14,519 nt of DNA, from assembly GCA_948759685.1 (NCBI GenBank), contig CAQBGY010000057.1:1-14519 (forward strand), in the 5' to 3' direction. The stretch is from an uncultured Eubacterium sp. GTDB lineage: Bacteria > Bacillota_A > Clostridia > Lachnospirales > Lachnospiraceae. How positions within the stretch are numbered: the stretch's first letter is position 1; every line of letters begins with the position of its first letter. The position numbers and the translations under genes are program-made. The notes under the pieces are model-generated. The model worked only from the letters and a program-made list of their open reading frames with translations. It had not been told where the DNA came from and searched no databases. Positions 5,486 through 13,681 of the stretch are shown in pieces.

Positions 5486-8400
5486 ATGAAAAATAAAATT
5501 TCCAAATTAATTGCAGTCATATTGAGTCTTGCATTAGTGGTTACATCTATTAGTGTATATCATGATAAGACCAATGCCGAAGAAACATCTTTGGCAGATA
5601 TGATTGCCAGTGCGGAGTATAATGTAGTTTTAAACAAGCAGTCTACAGCATACCCGGCAGCAGTGGAGGGAGATTTATCCAGATTAACGGATGGTGTATT
5701 AGGGGCACAGGATGCAGCAATACAGGTGACGATTTCAAAGCAGGGCTGGAATTATAATGAAGAAAGTTATGCAACAATTGATTTAGGTGATACATATGAT
5801 GCATCTACTATAGACAAGGTAGTGGTACAGTATCGGTACGGAACAGTAAATCAGACAATTGCATCAGTAGTTGGCAGACCATACAGTGTGCAGTATTCTG
5901 TAGATGGTGAGAATTTCACTACGGTAGCAGAGAGAGAAAACACACAGTTGGATGAAGAGAGAATGACGATTGACGATGTGTCGAATGTGTCAGGGGCAGT
6001 AAGATATGTAAGAATTTATTATCCGCAGACACCTCAGTATGGAATGCAGATATTGGAGGCTGCGGTTTTGGATACAGACAAAGATTTAAAGACATCTGAT
6101 GGAGAAACAGTTTCTGTAAATCAGGAAACTACATCAAAGGAAGATGAATCAAAACCAATTGAAACAACGAAAACAGAAGAACCGGACACGACAAAAACAC
6201 CAATTGTGACAGATGGAAGAAGACATTCCCAGTATATGTACCTGGTGTCAGTCAGCACTGGAAAAGTAGTTCAGATTGACGAAGCGACAAAAGTATTGAA
6301 AGCAAACGGAGATATCAGTTTATTAGATGATGTGGAAGCAATGCCAAATTCAGCACTTTATTATACAGCAGCAGGAACAGATAATCGTTTTCCGGGCTAT
6401 GTGGCACTTCGTTCACCATATAACAATCAGTCTGTGCAGGGACAGGCGAGTGGTATGGTTGCTACAGGCGGCAATGCTACAGCAGGATGGGAGATTGTAA
6501 AATTAGAAATGCAGTCAGACGGAACTATCGCAATTTTATCTACGAATGGTGATAATTATGTTACTGTTGATACAACAGACGATAACAAATTAAAACCAAA
6601 TTCAAAAACGGTAGGAGATGCACAGAAATTTAAATTTGTTCTTCCGGCGAATTATAGCGAAAAGCCGGAAGCAGCAGAGGTTGTGGTTTCAGAGAGAACA
6701 ATGGATTCCGTTACATTACAGCTAAATGTTTCATCAGGATTATATACAGGATTTGAAATTTATAGAGCAGATGCAGAAGATGGTGAATATACTAAAGTTT
6801 CAGAGCAGGTATTAAATATGTATAAGGATGAAGGATTAGATGCAGGAAAAACATATTTTTATAAAGTAGTAACTGTCGCAGAAGATGTGAAGTCAGATTT
6901 TAGCGAAGTTCTTCGTGCAAAAACACTGACATCACCGATGGCAGCAGTACCGACAGGACTAGATATTCAATATACAGGAAAGGATATTACAGTATCATGG
7001 GAGAAAGCACAGTATGCTACATCTTATATTGTATATCGTTCAACAGGTAAGTATAGCGAATATACAAAAATAGGAACTACAGATACAAATTCATATAAGG
7101 ATACAGTGACAGACTCTGTATACAACTATTACTATAAAGTTGTAGCTGTAAATGCAGATGACTTAGAATCAGAACAATCAGAGGCTGTGGCATTGGATAT
7201 TAAATTGTTTGGAGATACTATTAATTTATATAGCCCAACAGATGATGTTTCTGTAATTAATAAAGAAATAAAGGCAATTTCAGATGAAATGATGCCGGCG
7301 GCAAAATCAGAATTTTCTGAGAATAGATATGCAATTGCATTCAAGCCGGGTGTATATGATATTAATACAATTAATGTAGGATTTTATACACAGGTATTAG
7401 GATTGGGTGCAACACCATTGGATGTTTCTATTAAGAATATCAATGTTGACTCCTGTGGTGGAGAAAATACATTAATTAATTTCTGGAGAGGTGTTGAGAA
7501 CCTTTCAGTTATGACCGGTAAGGATGATGCAGAAGTAAAATGGGGAACATCCCAGGCAGCACCACTTAGAAGAATGTATGTACAGGGAAAACTTCATTTT
7601 GACGATATTGGAAAGACAGCCAGCGGAGGCTATGTTTCCGATACATACACAACAGGGCAGATGGGTTCATGGTCGCAGCAGCAGTTCTTTGTAAGAAACA
7701 GCGTGATGACAGGCGGCTGGTATGACGGATGTTGGAACATGGTGTTTGTAGGATGTGAAAATGCACCACAGACTACAGAAAACTGGGGCAGTGCAACATA
7801 TCAGTCTTACACAAACATAGAAAAGACAGAGATAGTTAGAGAAAAACCATTCCTTTATTTAGATGATAATGGAGAATATCAGGTATTTGTTCCGGGAATT
7901 AGAAAAGATAGTGCAGGCATATCCTGGAGCGAAAACAATATGGGAGAAGGCACATCGGTAAGTATTGACAAATTCTACATAGCAAAGGCAGAAACAGACA
8001 ATGCAGATACAATGAATCAGGCATTGGCAGAAGGAAAAAATTTAATTCTTACACCAGGATTGTATGACATTGACAGTCCATTAAAAGTAGATAATGCAGA
8101 TACAATTATTCTAGGATTAGGACTGGCTACAATCACTTGCACTAATGAAGAAACAGCAATTAAAGTGGCAGATGTAGATGGTGTATCCATTGCCGGTATT
8201 ATTGCAGAAGCCGGACAGCCGGGATCAAAGTCACTGATAGAAATGGGAAGCGAAGATTCATCAGCAGACCATAGCAGCAATCCGTCATGGTTTAGTGATG
8301 TATATGTAAGAGTTGGTGGATATAGCGTAGGTTCTTGTGAAAAGGGAATTGTTATTAATAGTAATAATGTAATTGGTGATCATTTTTGGTTATGGAGAGC

Positions 8401-10186
8401 AGACCATGGAGCTGGAGCAAAATGGGATGGAGCAAAATGTGATACCGGACTTGAAGTAAATGGCGATAATGTAAATGTATATGGACTGTTCTGCGAACAT
8501 TTCCAGAAACATCAGACAGTGTGGAATGGTGAAAATGGTAAGATGTATTTCTACCAGAGTGAACTTCCATATGATGTACCAACGCAGGCAGAATGGATGA
8601 GTAATAACGGAACGAAAAATGGATATGCTTCATATAAAGTGGCAGATTATGTACAGAATCATGAAGCGTATGGCCTGGGTGTATATGAAGTATTCATTTA
8701 TACTGGTGAAAAAATGAATCTGGCAAGTGCTATTGAAGTGTCAGCAGGAACAAAAGTATTCCATGCATGTACAAATCATTTAAGTGGTGATAATACGAAT
8801 AGTGGAACGATTACACATGTAGTAAATGAAACAGGCGGCTCTGTTGGAAAAGGTATTACACAGCAGGGGGCAAAAGTAGGTATTGATTATTATCCGGAAG
8901 ATGCAAGTGTAGAAACACCGGCTAGTGTATCGACTAAGAAAGGTGTTGCAAGCTGGTGGTATGCAGCAAATGATCCGAATAAAGACGTCAGTGTATTAAA
9001 GAAAGTTGGCACTTCATGGGTTTATAATTGGGGAACGACAAAAGAGACTGCCCAGAAAGCACAAAATGAAAATATAGAATATGTTCCGATGATCTGGGGG
9101 CAATGGGATGTAAATGATTCCAAGATTGCTGAATTAAAAGAAGGAAAAGAAAGCGGTTTATACAAAAATCTGCTAGCATTCAATGAACCGGATTTAAGTG
9201 ACCAGTCCAATATGACTGTAGAAAAAGCGTTAGAGTTGTGGCCAAAACTGGAAGAAACCGGTTTGAGATTAGGAAGTCCTGCTGGTGCAGCGGCAGAAGA
9301 TGCATGGGTTGCAGAATTTATGGAGAAAGCAAAAGAAAAGGGATACAGAGTTGATTTCCTTACAGTGCATGTATATCAGGATTTCACTCATCCAGAATCT
9401 GTAAATCAGTTAAAGGCAGCATTAGAAAGACTTTATGCAAAATATCAGATTCCTATCTGGATTACTGAAATAGGAAATGTAGATGTATCTACACAGTGGT
9501 GGGGATACAAGTTATATGAGCCGATGTCCCATGTAAATGCGACGAAGTATATTACAGACATGGGGAACATGTTAGAATCGTTAGATTTTGTAGAAAGATA
9601 TTCATGGTTTGTGGATCATTCAAGCAATACATCAGGTACGGAGTACACGAGATTATTTGATGTATCTACAAATGAATTAACACCGGAAGGTGAAGCTTAT
9701 AAGGCTATTAGAAAGGCAGATGATAAACCGATAGAGACTACAATACCAGGCACTGACGAGACCACAACACCAGAAGAAGTAACAACTCCGAATATTAGTG
9801 GTGAGACTACGACAGCAGGTGGAGAAACAACAAAAGCATCAGGTGGGGATAAAGTTACCACAACAGCACCGACGAATGTGAAACGTCCGGCAAGAGTTAA
9901 AATTAAAAAAGTAACAAGTCCGAAGAAACGCAGAGTTAAAATCAGATTAAAGAAAGTAACAGGTGCTGTAGGATATAAGATTCAGATTTCTCTTAGTAAG
10001 AAATTTAAGAAAGGTAAGAAGTATAAAACAAAAACGTATTATACAAAGAAATTGAAGTTTATTATTAAGAAGAAATTAAAATCTAAGAAGAGATACTATG
10101 TAAGAGTGAAAGCTTACAAATTAGTAAAAGGTAAGAAGCTTTACAGTAGGAAATGGAGTAAGCGTAAAAAGATTAAAATTAAATAA
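5486..10186 (+). CDS. Secreted multimodular beta-1,3-glucanase candidate (F5/8C, trefoil, 2 FN3, GH55-like beta-helix, GH128, basic C-terminal domain)
   Basis: This 1566-residue exported protein probably degrades beta-1,3-glucan. A Sec signal peptide (1-31) has a basic start, a hydrophobic core and a TNA/EE cleavage site. It is followed by an F5/8-type C domain (about 35-198), a Thr/Glu linker (about 199-244), a probable fascin-like beta-trefoil (about 245-390), and two FN3 domains (about 392-481 and 485-575). The region at about 577-1140 is beta-helical in two lobes, each opening with PG(V/L)YDI (621-626, 857-862) and GLG, resembling GH55; E1004 (CEHF) and E1026 (QSELPYD) are the candidate active-site acids. 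Residues about 1150-1412 match GH128 (Glyco_hydro_cc): SWVYNWG, EYVPMIWG, the acid/base E1234 in FNEPD and the nucleophile E1328 in ITEIG. A Thr-rich linker (1414-1465) leads to a very basic FN3-like domain (1466-1566). There is no LPXTG sorting signal. GH128 is confident, GH55-like moderate, trefoil tentative. The reading frame is intact. Confidence 0.92.
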   Translation: MKNKISKLIAVILSLALVVTSISVYHDKTNAEETSLADMIASAEYNVVLNKQSTAYPAAVEGDLSRLTDGVLGAQDAAIQVTISKQGWNYNEESYATIDLGDTYDASTIDKVVVQYRYGTVNQTIASVVGRPYSVQYSVDGENFTTVAERENTQLDEERMTIDDVSNVSGAVRYVRIYYPQTPQYGMQILEAAVLDTDKDLKTSDGETVSVNQETTSKEDESKPIETTKTEEPDTTKTPIVTDGRRHSQYMYLVSVSTGKVVQIDEATKVLKANGDISLLDDVEAMPNSALYYTAAGTDNRFPGYVALRSPYNNQSVQGQASGMVATGGNATAGWEIVKLEMQSDGTIAILSTNGDNYVTVDTTDDNKLKPNSKTVGDAQKFKFVLPANYSEKPEAAEVVVSERTMDSVTLQLNVSSGLYTGFEIYRADAEDGEYTKVSEQVLNMYKDEGLDAGKTYFYKVVTVAEDVKSDFSEVLRAKTLTSPMAAVPTGLDIQYTGKDITVSWEKAQYATSYIVYRSTGKYSEYTKIGTTDTNSYKDTVTDSVYNYYYKVVAVNADDLESEQSEAVALDIKLFGDTINLYSPTDDVSVINKEIKAISDEMMPAAKSEFSENRYAIAFKPGVYDINTINVGFYTQVLGLGATPLDVSIKNINVDSCGGENTLINFWRGVENLSVMTGKDDAEVKWGTSQAAPLRRMYVQGKLHFDDIGKTASGGYVSDTYTTGQMGSWSQQQFFVRNSVMTGGWYDGCWNMVFVGCENAPQTTENWGSATYQSYTNIEKTEIVREKPFLYLDDNGEYQVFVPGIRKDSAGISWSENNMGEGTSVSIDKFYIAKAETDNADTMNQALAEGKNLILTPGLYDIDSPLKVDNADTIILGLGLATITCTNEETAIKVADVDGVSIAGIIAEAGQPGSKSLIEMGSEDSSADHSSNPSWFSDVYVRVGGYSVGSCEKGIVINSNNVIGDHFWLWRADHGAGAKWDGAKCDTGLEVNGDNVNVYGLFCEHFQKHQTVWNGENGKMYFYQSELPYDVPTQAEWMSNNGTKNGYASYKVADYVQNHEAYGLGVYEVFIYTGEKMNLASAIEVSAGTKVFHACTNHLSGDNTNSGTITHVVNETGGSVGKGITQQGAKVGIDYYPEDASVETPASVSTKKGVASWWYAANDPNKDVSVLKKVGTSWVYNWGTTKETAQKAQNENIEYVPMIWGQWDVNDSKIAELKEGKESGLYKNLLAFNEPDLSDQSNMTVEKALELWPKLEETGLRLGSPAGAAAEDAWVAEFMEKAKEKGYRVDFLTVHVYQDFTHPESVNQLKAALERLYAKYQIPIWITEIGNVDVSTQWWGYKLYEPMSHVNATKYITDMGNMLESLDFVERYSWFVDHSSNTSGTEYTRLFDVSTNELTPEGEAYKAIRKADDKPIETTIPGTDETTTPEEVTTPNISGETTTAGGETTKASGGDKVTTTAPTNVKRPARVKIKKVTSPKKRRVKIRLKKVTGAVGYKIQISLSKKFKKGKKYKTKTYYTKKLKFIIKKKLKSKKRYYVRVKAYKLVKGKKLYSRKWSKRKKIKIK

Positions 10187-10194
10187 ATTATTCA

Positions 10195-10240
10195 AGAAGA
10201 GACTGTGATATTAAAATATATTAGTATTGCAGTTTCTTTT
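10195..10240 (+). terminator. Terminator after the glycanase gene
   Basis: Arms 10195-10213 and 10222-10240 pair along 19 positions, including several G-T wobbles, around an 8-nt AT loop. The 3' arm runs into TTTCTTTTTTG. The hairpin begins 9 nt after the glycanase stop codon and separates that gene from tepA. Confidence 0.8.
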
Positions 10241-10306
10241 TTGTGAATAAAACAAATACTATTCTGCCAAACTATTTAAGAAATTAAATTGAGAAGGAGA
10301 ACAGAG

Positions 10307-10960
10307 ATGGACGAAATTAAAGAGTATGGACAAACAGATCTGAAAAATAATAAAAAGCATAAAAAGATACATTTACTTAGTGTGATAGGAGAGATTGAAG
10401 GTCATGAAAATGTTGCATCAGGAACAAAGGCAACAAAATATGAACATGTACTCCCACAACTGGCACAGGTGGAGGACGACGAAGAGACAGATGGTTTGTT
10501 AATCATTTTAAATACGGTAGGTGGAGATGTAGAGTGCGGGCTTGCCATTGCAGAAATGATAGCGAGCCTCAGTAAACCGACTGTATCTTTAGTTTTAGGA
10601 GGAAGTCATTCAATTGGTGTGCCATTGGCAGTCTCTACAGATTATTCTTTTATCGTAGAAACGGGAACAATGGTAATCCATCCGGTTCGAATGAATGGAA
10701 TGTTTATTGGAGTGCCTCAGACTTATGAATATTTTAAAAAGATACAGGAAAGAATCAATCATTTCGTTATTGGACATTGTGATATTGAAGAGAAACGTTT
10801 TATGGAATTAATGACGGAAACAGAAGTGATGACAAAAGATGTAGGCAGTATACTGGTAGGAAAACAGGCAGTGGAAGAAGGCATTATAAACGAAATCGGA
10901 GGCTTGAAAGAGGCAATGAAGAAGTTGTATGAATTAATAGAAGGACGAAGCAAAAAATAA
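10307..10960 (+). CDS. tepA: TepA, ClpP-family serine protease (translocation-enhancing protein family)
   Basis: This 217-residue cytoplasmic protein has the ClpP/crotonase-like fold and belongs to the Bacillus TepA (YmfB) family, linked there to protein export and signal-peptide handling. The Ser nucleophile is probably S102 in GGSHSIGVPLAVS and the His is H125 in MVIHPVRMNG, matching ASMG and IHQP of ClpP; D178 (MTKDVGS) could be the acid. Upstream, ILNTVGGDV (67-75) is the conserved strand and glycine-rich oxyanion region. ATG 10307 is preferred because GAAGGAGA lies just upstream (10293-10300); an upstream in-frame TTG at 10289 lacks a binding site. The gene precedes ftsK/spoIIIE, as tepA does in Bacillus subtilis, which supports the identification. 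A strong promoter is not visible in the 66 nt after the preceding terminator. Confidence 0.88.
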   Translation: MDEIKEYGQTDLKNNKKHKKIHLLSVIGEIEGHENVASGTKATKYEHVLPQLAQVEDDEETDGLLIILNTVGGDVECGLAIAEMIASLSKPTVSLVLGGSHSIGVPLAVSTDYSFIVETGTMVIHPVRMNGMFIGVPQTYEYFKKIQERINHFVIGHCDIEEKRFMELMTETEVMTKDVGSILVGKQAVEEGIINEIGGLKEAMKKLYELIEGRSKK

Positions 10961-10985
10961 TAAAATATAAAACCTCCACTATATC

Positions 10986-11014
10986 TTGAATAAAAGCCCG
11001 AAAAATAGTAAAAT
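10986..11014 (+). promoter_or_regulatory. Sigma-A-type promoter for ftsK (and probably fhs)
   Basis: TTGAAT (10986-10991), a 17-nt spacer and TAAAAT (11009-11014) lie between tepA and ftsK. Transcription would start near 11021, about 47 nt before the preferred GTG start. No terminator separates tepA from ftsK, so read-through from tepA is also likely. Confidence 0.5.
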
Positions 11015-11067
11015 AATACAGACTCTGGTCAATAGAAATGATTAGACAAAGTTTGATGAGGTGTAAA

Positions 11068-13659
11068 GTGGCCGATACGAAAAAGAAAAGTGGAGGAAAA
11101 AAAACAAACAGCAGTGCAAAAAAAGCAGCACAGACAAGAAAAAAGAAGGCTGAAATGGCAAAGAGACATAAGAAAGTTGTAAAAGAAGTAAACTTATGGA
11201 TTGCTGTTGCAGTAGCCTTGTTTTTGTTTCTGAGCAATTTCGGAATATGTGGAATTGTTGGAAATGCATTAAAGTCAGTGATGCTTGGAAGTTTTGGCTG
11301 GATGGGATATTTATTTCCGATAGTTTTGGCAGTAACAGTAGGAATTATTGCATATAATGAAATGAATGCATCCATTGTTTCCAAAATAATAGCAGAAATT
11401 GTGTTGTTTATAGATTTGAGTTTATTATTCCATTTGTTTCAGTTTGGAGGAAGTGAAGCATCGATGCTGTCATTCTACAGAGAGGGAGCAAAGGGAATAT
11501 TTGGTGGCGGAATTGTAGGTGGAGCATTAGGCAAAACCTTACATTCCTTATTGGGATTAACAGGAGCATATCTTATCGCTGCGGCTATTTTAATCATATG
11601 TGTTGTAGTTCTTACAGAAAAGTCGATTATGTCTGTAATTAGGGATAAGGGACAGGATGCATATGAGAATGTGCGGGAAGATTCTAAAGCACGCAAAGAA
11701 GCGATTGCCACCCAAAAGCAGAGAAAGCGTGAAGAGAAAGATAGGCGCCGTGCTTTAGAAAGAGAGCAGAGACGCCAAAGAACAATCGGTGTTGATTTTG
11801 AAAATTCAGCATTGGGAGAAAAAAGCACTACTGAGATGAAATCAGTAGATGATAACAGTCAGAATGTCCATGAGATACATATTGAGGGCATAGATGATTT
11901 GGATGCAGATGCGATAGAACAGGATAATACGGTCTATACTTATGAAGACAGGACAAATATAAGAAAACCGATAAAAAGGGAACAGCAGACCGGAAGGGAA
12001 GTGTCTGGCAGTGAACATGCCACAGATGGTGAGTTTCAGCCGAAAGAACGGATGATTGTCAGTGAAGAAGCGAAAAAGACCATGAACCGTAAACCATTTG
12101 CCGAGGCAGGGACTGTCAGTGCAGAGCAGTTGATGGAACAAAACGTGTCTGAAGATACTCCAAAGAAAGCATCTTCAGAAGGAAAGATTATCGCACCAAC
12201 GAAGAAAAAATTAAAGTATAAAAAACCAAGTTATAATCTGTTAAAAGACGGTGGTGGAAGTTCCAGTAAAACTACAAGGGCAACTTTGATGGAAACGGCA
12301 AATAAATTAAAACAGGTTCTGGCTAATTTTGGTGTAAAAGTTGAAGTTACTAATGTAAGTAAAGGACCATCTGTTACGAGATATGAACTGCAGCCGGAAA
12401 TGGGAACGAAGGTCAGCAGAATTACAGGATTGGCAGATGATATCAAGTTAAATATGGCGGCAGCTGATATTCGTATCGAAGCACCGATTCCGGGAAAAGC
12501 CGCAGTAGGTATTGAAATACCAAATGAAGGAAGAGATTCCGTTTGTTTAAAAGAACTCTTAATGTCAAAGGAATTAAAGAACCATAAATCAAATCTGGCA
12601 TTCCCGGCCGGAAAAGATATTGCAGGAAAAGTAGTTGTGGCAGATATTGCGAAGATGCCACATATGCTGATTGCAGGAACGACAGGTTCCGGTAAGTCGG
12701 TGTTTACGAATTCCATATTAATGAGTATATTATATAGAACTACACCGGAAGAGGTAAGACTGATTGTTATTGATCCGAAAGTAGTAGAATTTCAGGTATA
12801 TAATAAGATACCGCATCTGTTATATGATGTTGTAACAGACCCGAAAAAGGCAGCAGGTATTTTAAACTGGGCAGTTGCAGAAATGACAAGCAGATATAAT
12901 AAGTTTGCAAAAGCAGGTGCCAGAGATATTGGAAGTTATAATGCAAAGGTAGAAAATGGTCAGAAGGATGGCGAAGAGCCATTAGAGAAAATGCCACAGA
13001 TACTGATTGTAATAGACGAGCTGGCGGACCTTATGATGGTTGCGGCAAAAGAAGTGGAAGAAGCTATCTGCCGACTGGCACAGTTAGCCAGAGCAGCAGG
13101 AATCCATATGGTGATTGCAACACAACGACCTTCAGTAGATGTCATTACAGGATTGATTAAAGCAAACATTCCATCCAGAGTAGCATTGACTGTAGCTTCG
13201 GGTACAGATTCCAGAACTATTATTGATATGAATGGTGCGGAGAAACTTCTTGGAAATGGTGATATGTTATTCTATCCTGCAGGTTATGTGAAACCGGTGA
13301 GAGTGCAGGGAGCGTATGTTTCTGACGAGGAAATATTTGAAACCGTTGAATTTATTAAGAATAATAGTGGAGAGGCAGAGTATGATGAGTCTATTGATGC
13401 AAAACTTACCACAGACCAGGAGGCAATGAGTGGTGGAGGAGATAATGAAAAAGACCCGTTGTTTGCGGATGCCGGAAGGCTTTGTATTGAAAAACAAAAA
13501 GGTTCTACAAGTATGATTCAGAGACAGTTCCGGGTAGGGTTTAACAGAGCAGCACGTATCATGGAACAATTATATGATGCTGGTGTTGTAGGACAGGAAG
13601 AAACAAACAAACCACGTAAGATTATTATGACAATAGAAGAATTTGAAACTCTATTATAA
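11068..13659 (+). CDS. ftsK: FtsK/SpoIIIE-family DNA translocase
   Basis: This membrane-anchored ATPase pumps chromosomal DNA through the closing septum. From GTG 11068 it has 863 residues. The N-terminus is a very basic stretch (about 3-40), followed by hydrophobic membrane segments between about 43 and 185 and a charged Arg/Glu-rich linker (about 190-390). The motor domains (about 400-780) carry Walker A GTTGSGKS (537-544) and Walker [10 protein letters not shown] with D650-E651. After an acidic spacer comes the C-terminal gamma winged helix (about 795-863), with [21 protein letters not shown], which reads the polar guide sequences. The start is uncertain: ATG at 11038 and 11056 are in frame but have no binding site, whereas GTG 11068 has GAGGTG 4 nt upstream. 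tepA precedes it and fhs follows 22 bp later. Whether it acts at vegetative division, in sporulation or both cannot be told here. Confidence 0.93.
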   Translation: MADTKKKSGGKKTNSSAKKAAQTRKKKAEMAKRHKKVVKEVNLWIAVAVALFLFLSNFGICGIVGNALKSVMLGSFGWMGYLFPIVLAVTVGIIAYNEMNASIVSKIIAEIVLFIDLSLLFHLFQFGGSEASMLSFYREGAKGIFGGGIVGGALGKTLHSLLGLTGAYLIAAAILIICVVVLTEKSIMSVIRDKGQDAYENVREDSKARKEAIATQKQRKREEKDRRRALEREQRRQRTIGVDFENSALGEKSTTEMKSVDDNSQNVHEIHIEGIDDLDADAIEQDNTVYTYEDRTNIRKPIKREQQTGREVSGSEHATDGEFQPKERMIVSEEAKKTMNRKPFAEAGTVSAEQLMEQNVSEDTPKKASSEGKIIAPTKKKLKYKKPSYNLLKDGGGSSSKTTRATLMETANKLKQVLANFGVKVEVTNVSKGPSVTRYELQPEMGTKVSRITGLADDIKLNMAAADIRIEAPIPGKAAVGIEIPNEGRDSVCLKELLMSKELKNHKSNLAFPAGKDIAGKVVVADIAKMPHMLIAGTTGSGKSVFTNSILMSILYRTTPEEVRLIVIDPKVVEFQVYNKIPHLLYDVVTDPKKAAGILNWAVAEMTSRYNKFAKAGARDIGSYNAKVENGQKDGEEPLEKMPQILIVIDELADLMMVAAKEVEEAICRLAQLARAAGIHMVIATQRPSVDVITGLIKANIPSRVALTVASGTDSRTIIDMNGAEKLLGNGDMLFYPAGYVKPVRVQGAYVSDEEIFETVEFIKNNSGEAEYDESIDAKLTTDQEAMSGGGDNEKDPLFADAGRLCIEKQKGSTSMIQRQFRVGFNRAARIMEQLYDAGVVGQEETNKPRKIIMTIEEFETLL

Positions 13660-13681
13660 AAAGTTGACAAGGAGAAGAAAT

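Noticed and set aside
9881..10183. Lysine-rich tail as a frameshift artefact or a nucleic-acid-binding domain
   Set aside because: The frame is continuous with the upstream domains, an FN3-like pattern persists, and the protein has a clear signal peptide, so an extracellular role is more likely than DNA or RNA binding.
5486..10186. Adenylyl cyclase or coagulation factor function suggested by the F5/8C and beta-helix regions
   Set aside because: No cyclase motif is present; the F5/8C fold is a general carbohydrate-binding module and the GH128 motifs point to glycan hydrolysis.
10884..11384. Open frame of 166 codons on the minus strand
   Set aside because: It is antisense to the end of tepA and the start of ftsK, is of low complexity (Phe/Leu runs from Lys-rich coding sequence), has no binding site and resembles no known protein.
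12231..12716. Open frame of 161 codons on the minus strand
   Set aside because: It lies wholly inside the ftsK motor domain coding region on the other strand, with no recognisable motif.
13664..13669. TTGACA, a perfect -35 hexamer, just before fhs
   Set aside because: No -10-like sequence lies 16-18 nt downstream, and that position falls inside the fhs coding region, after its start codon.
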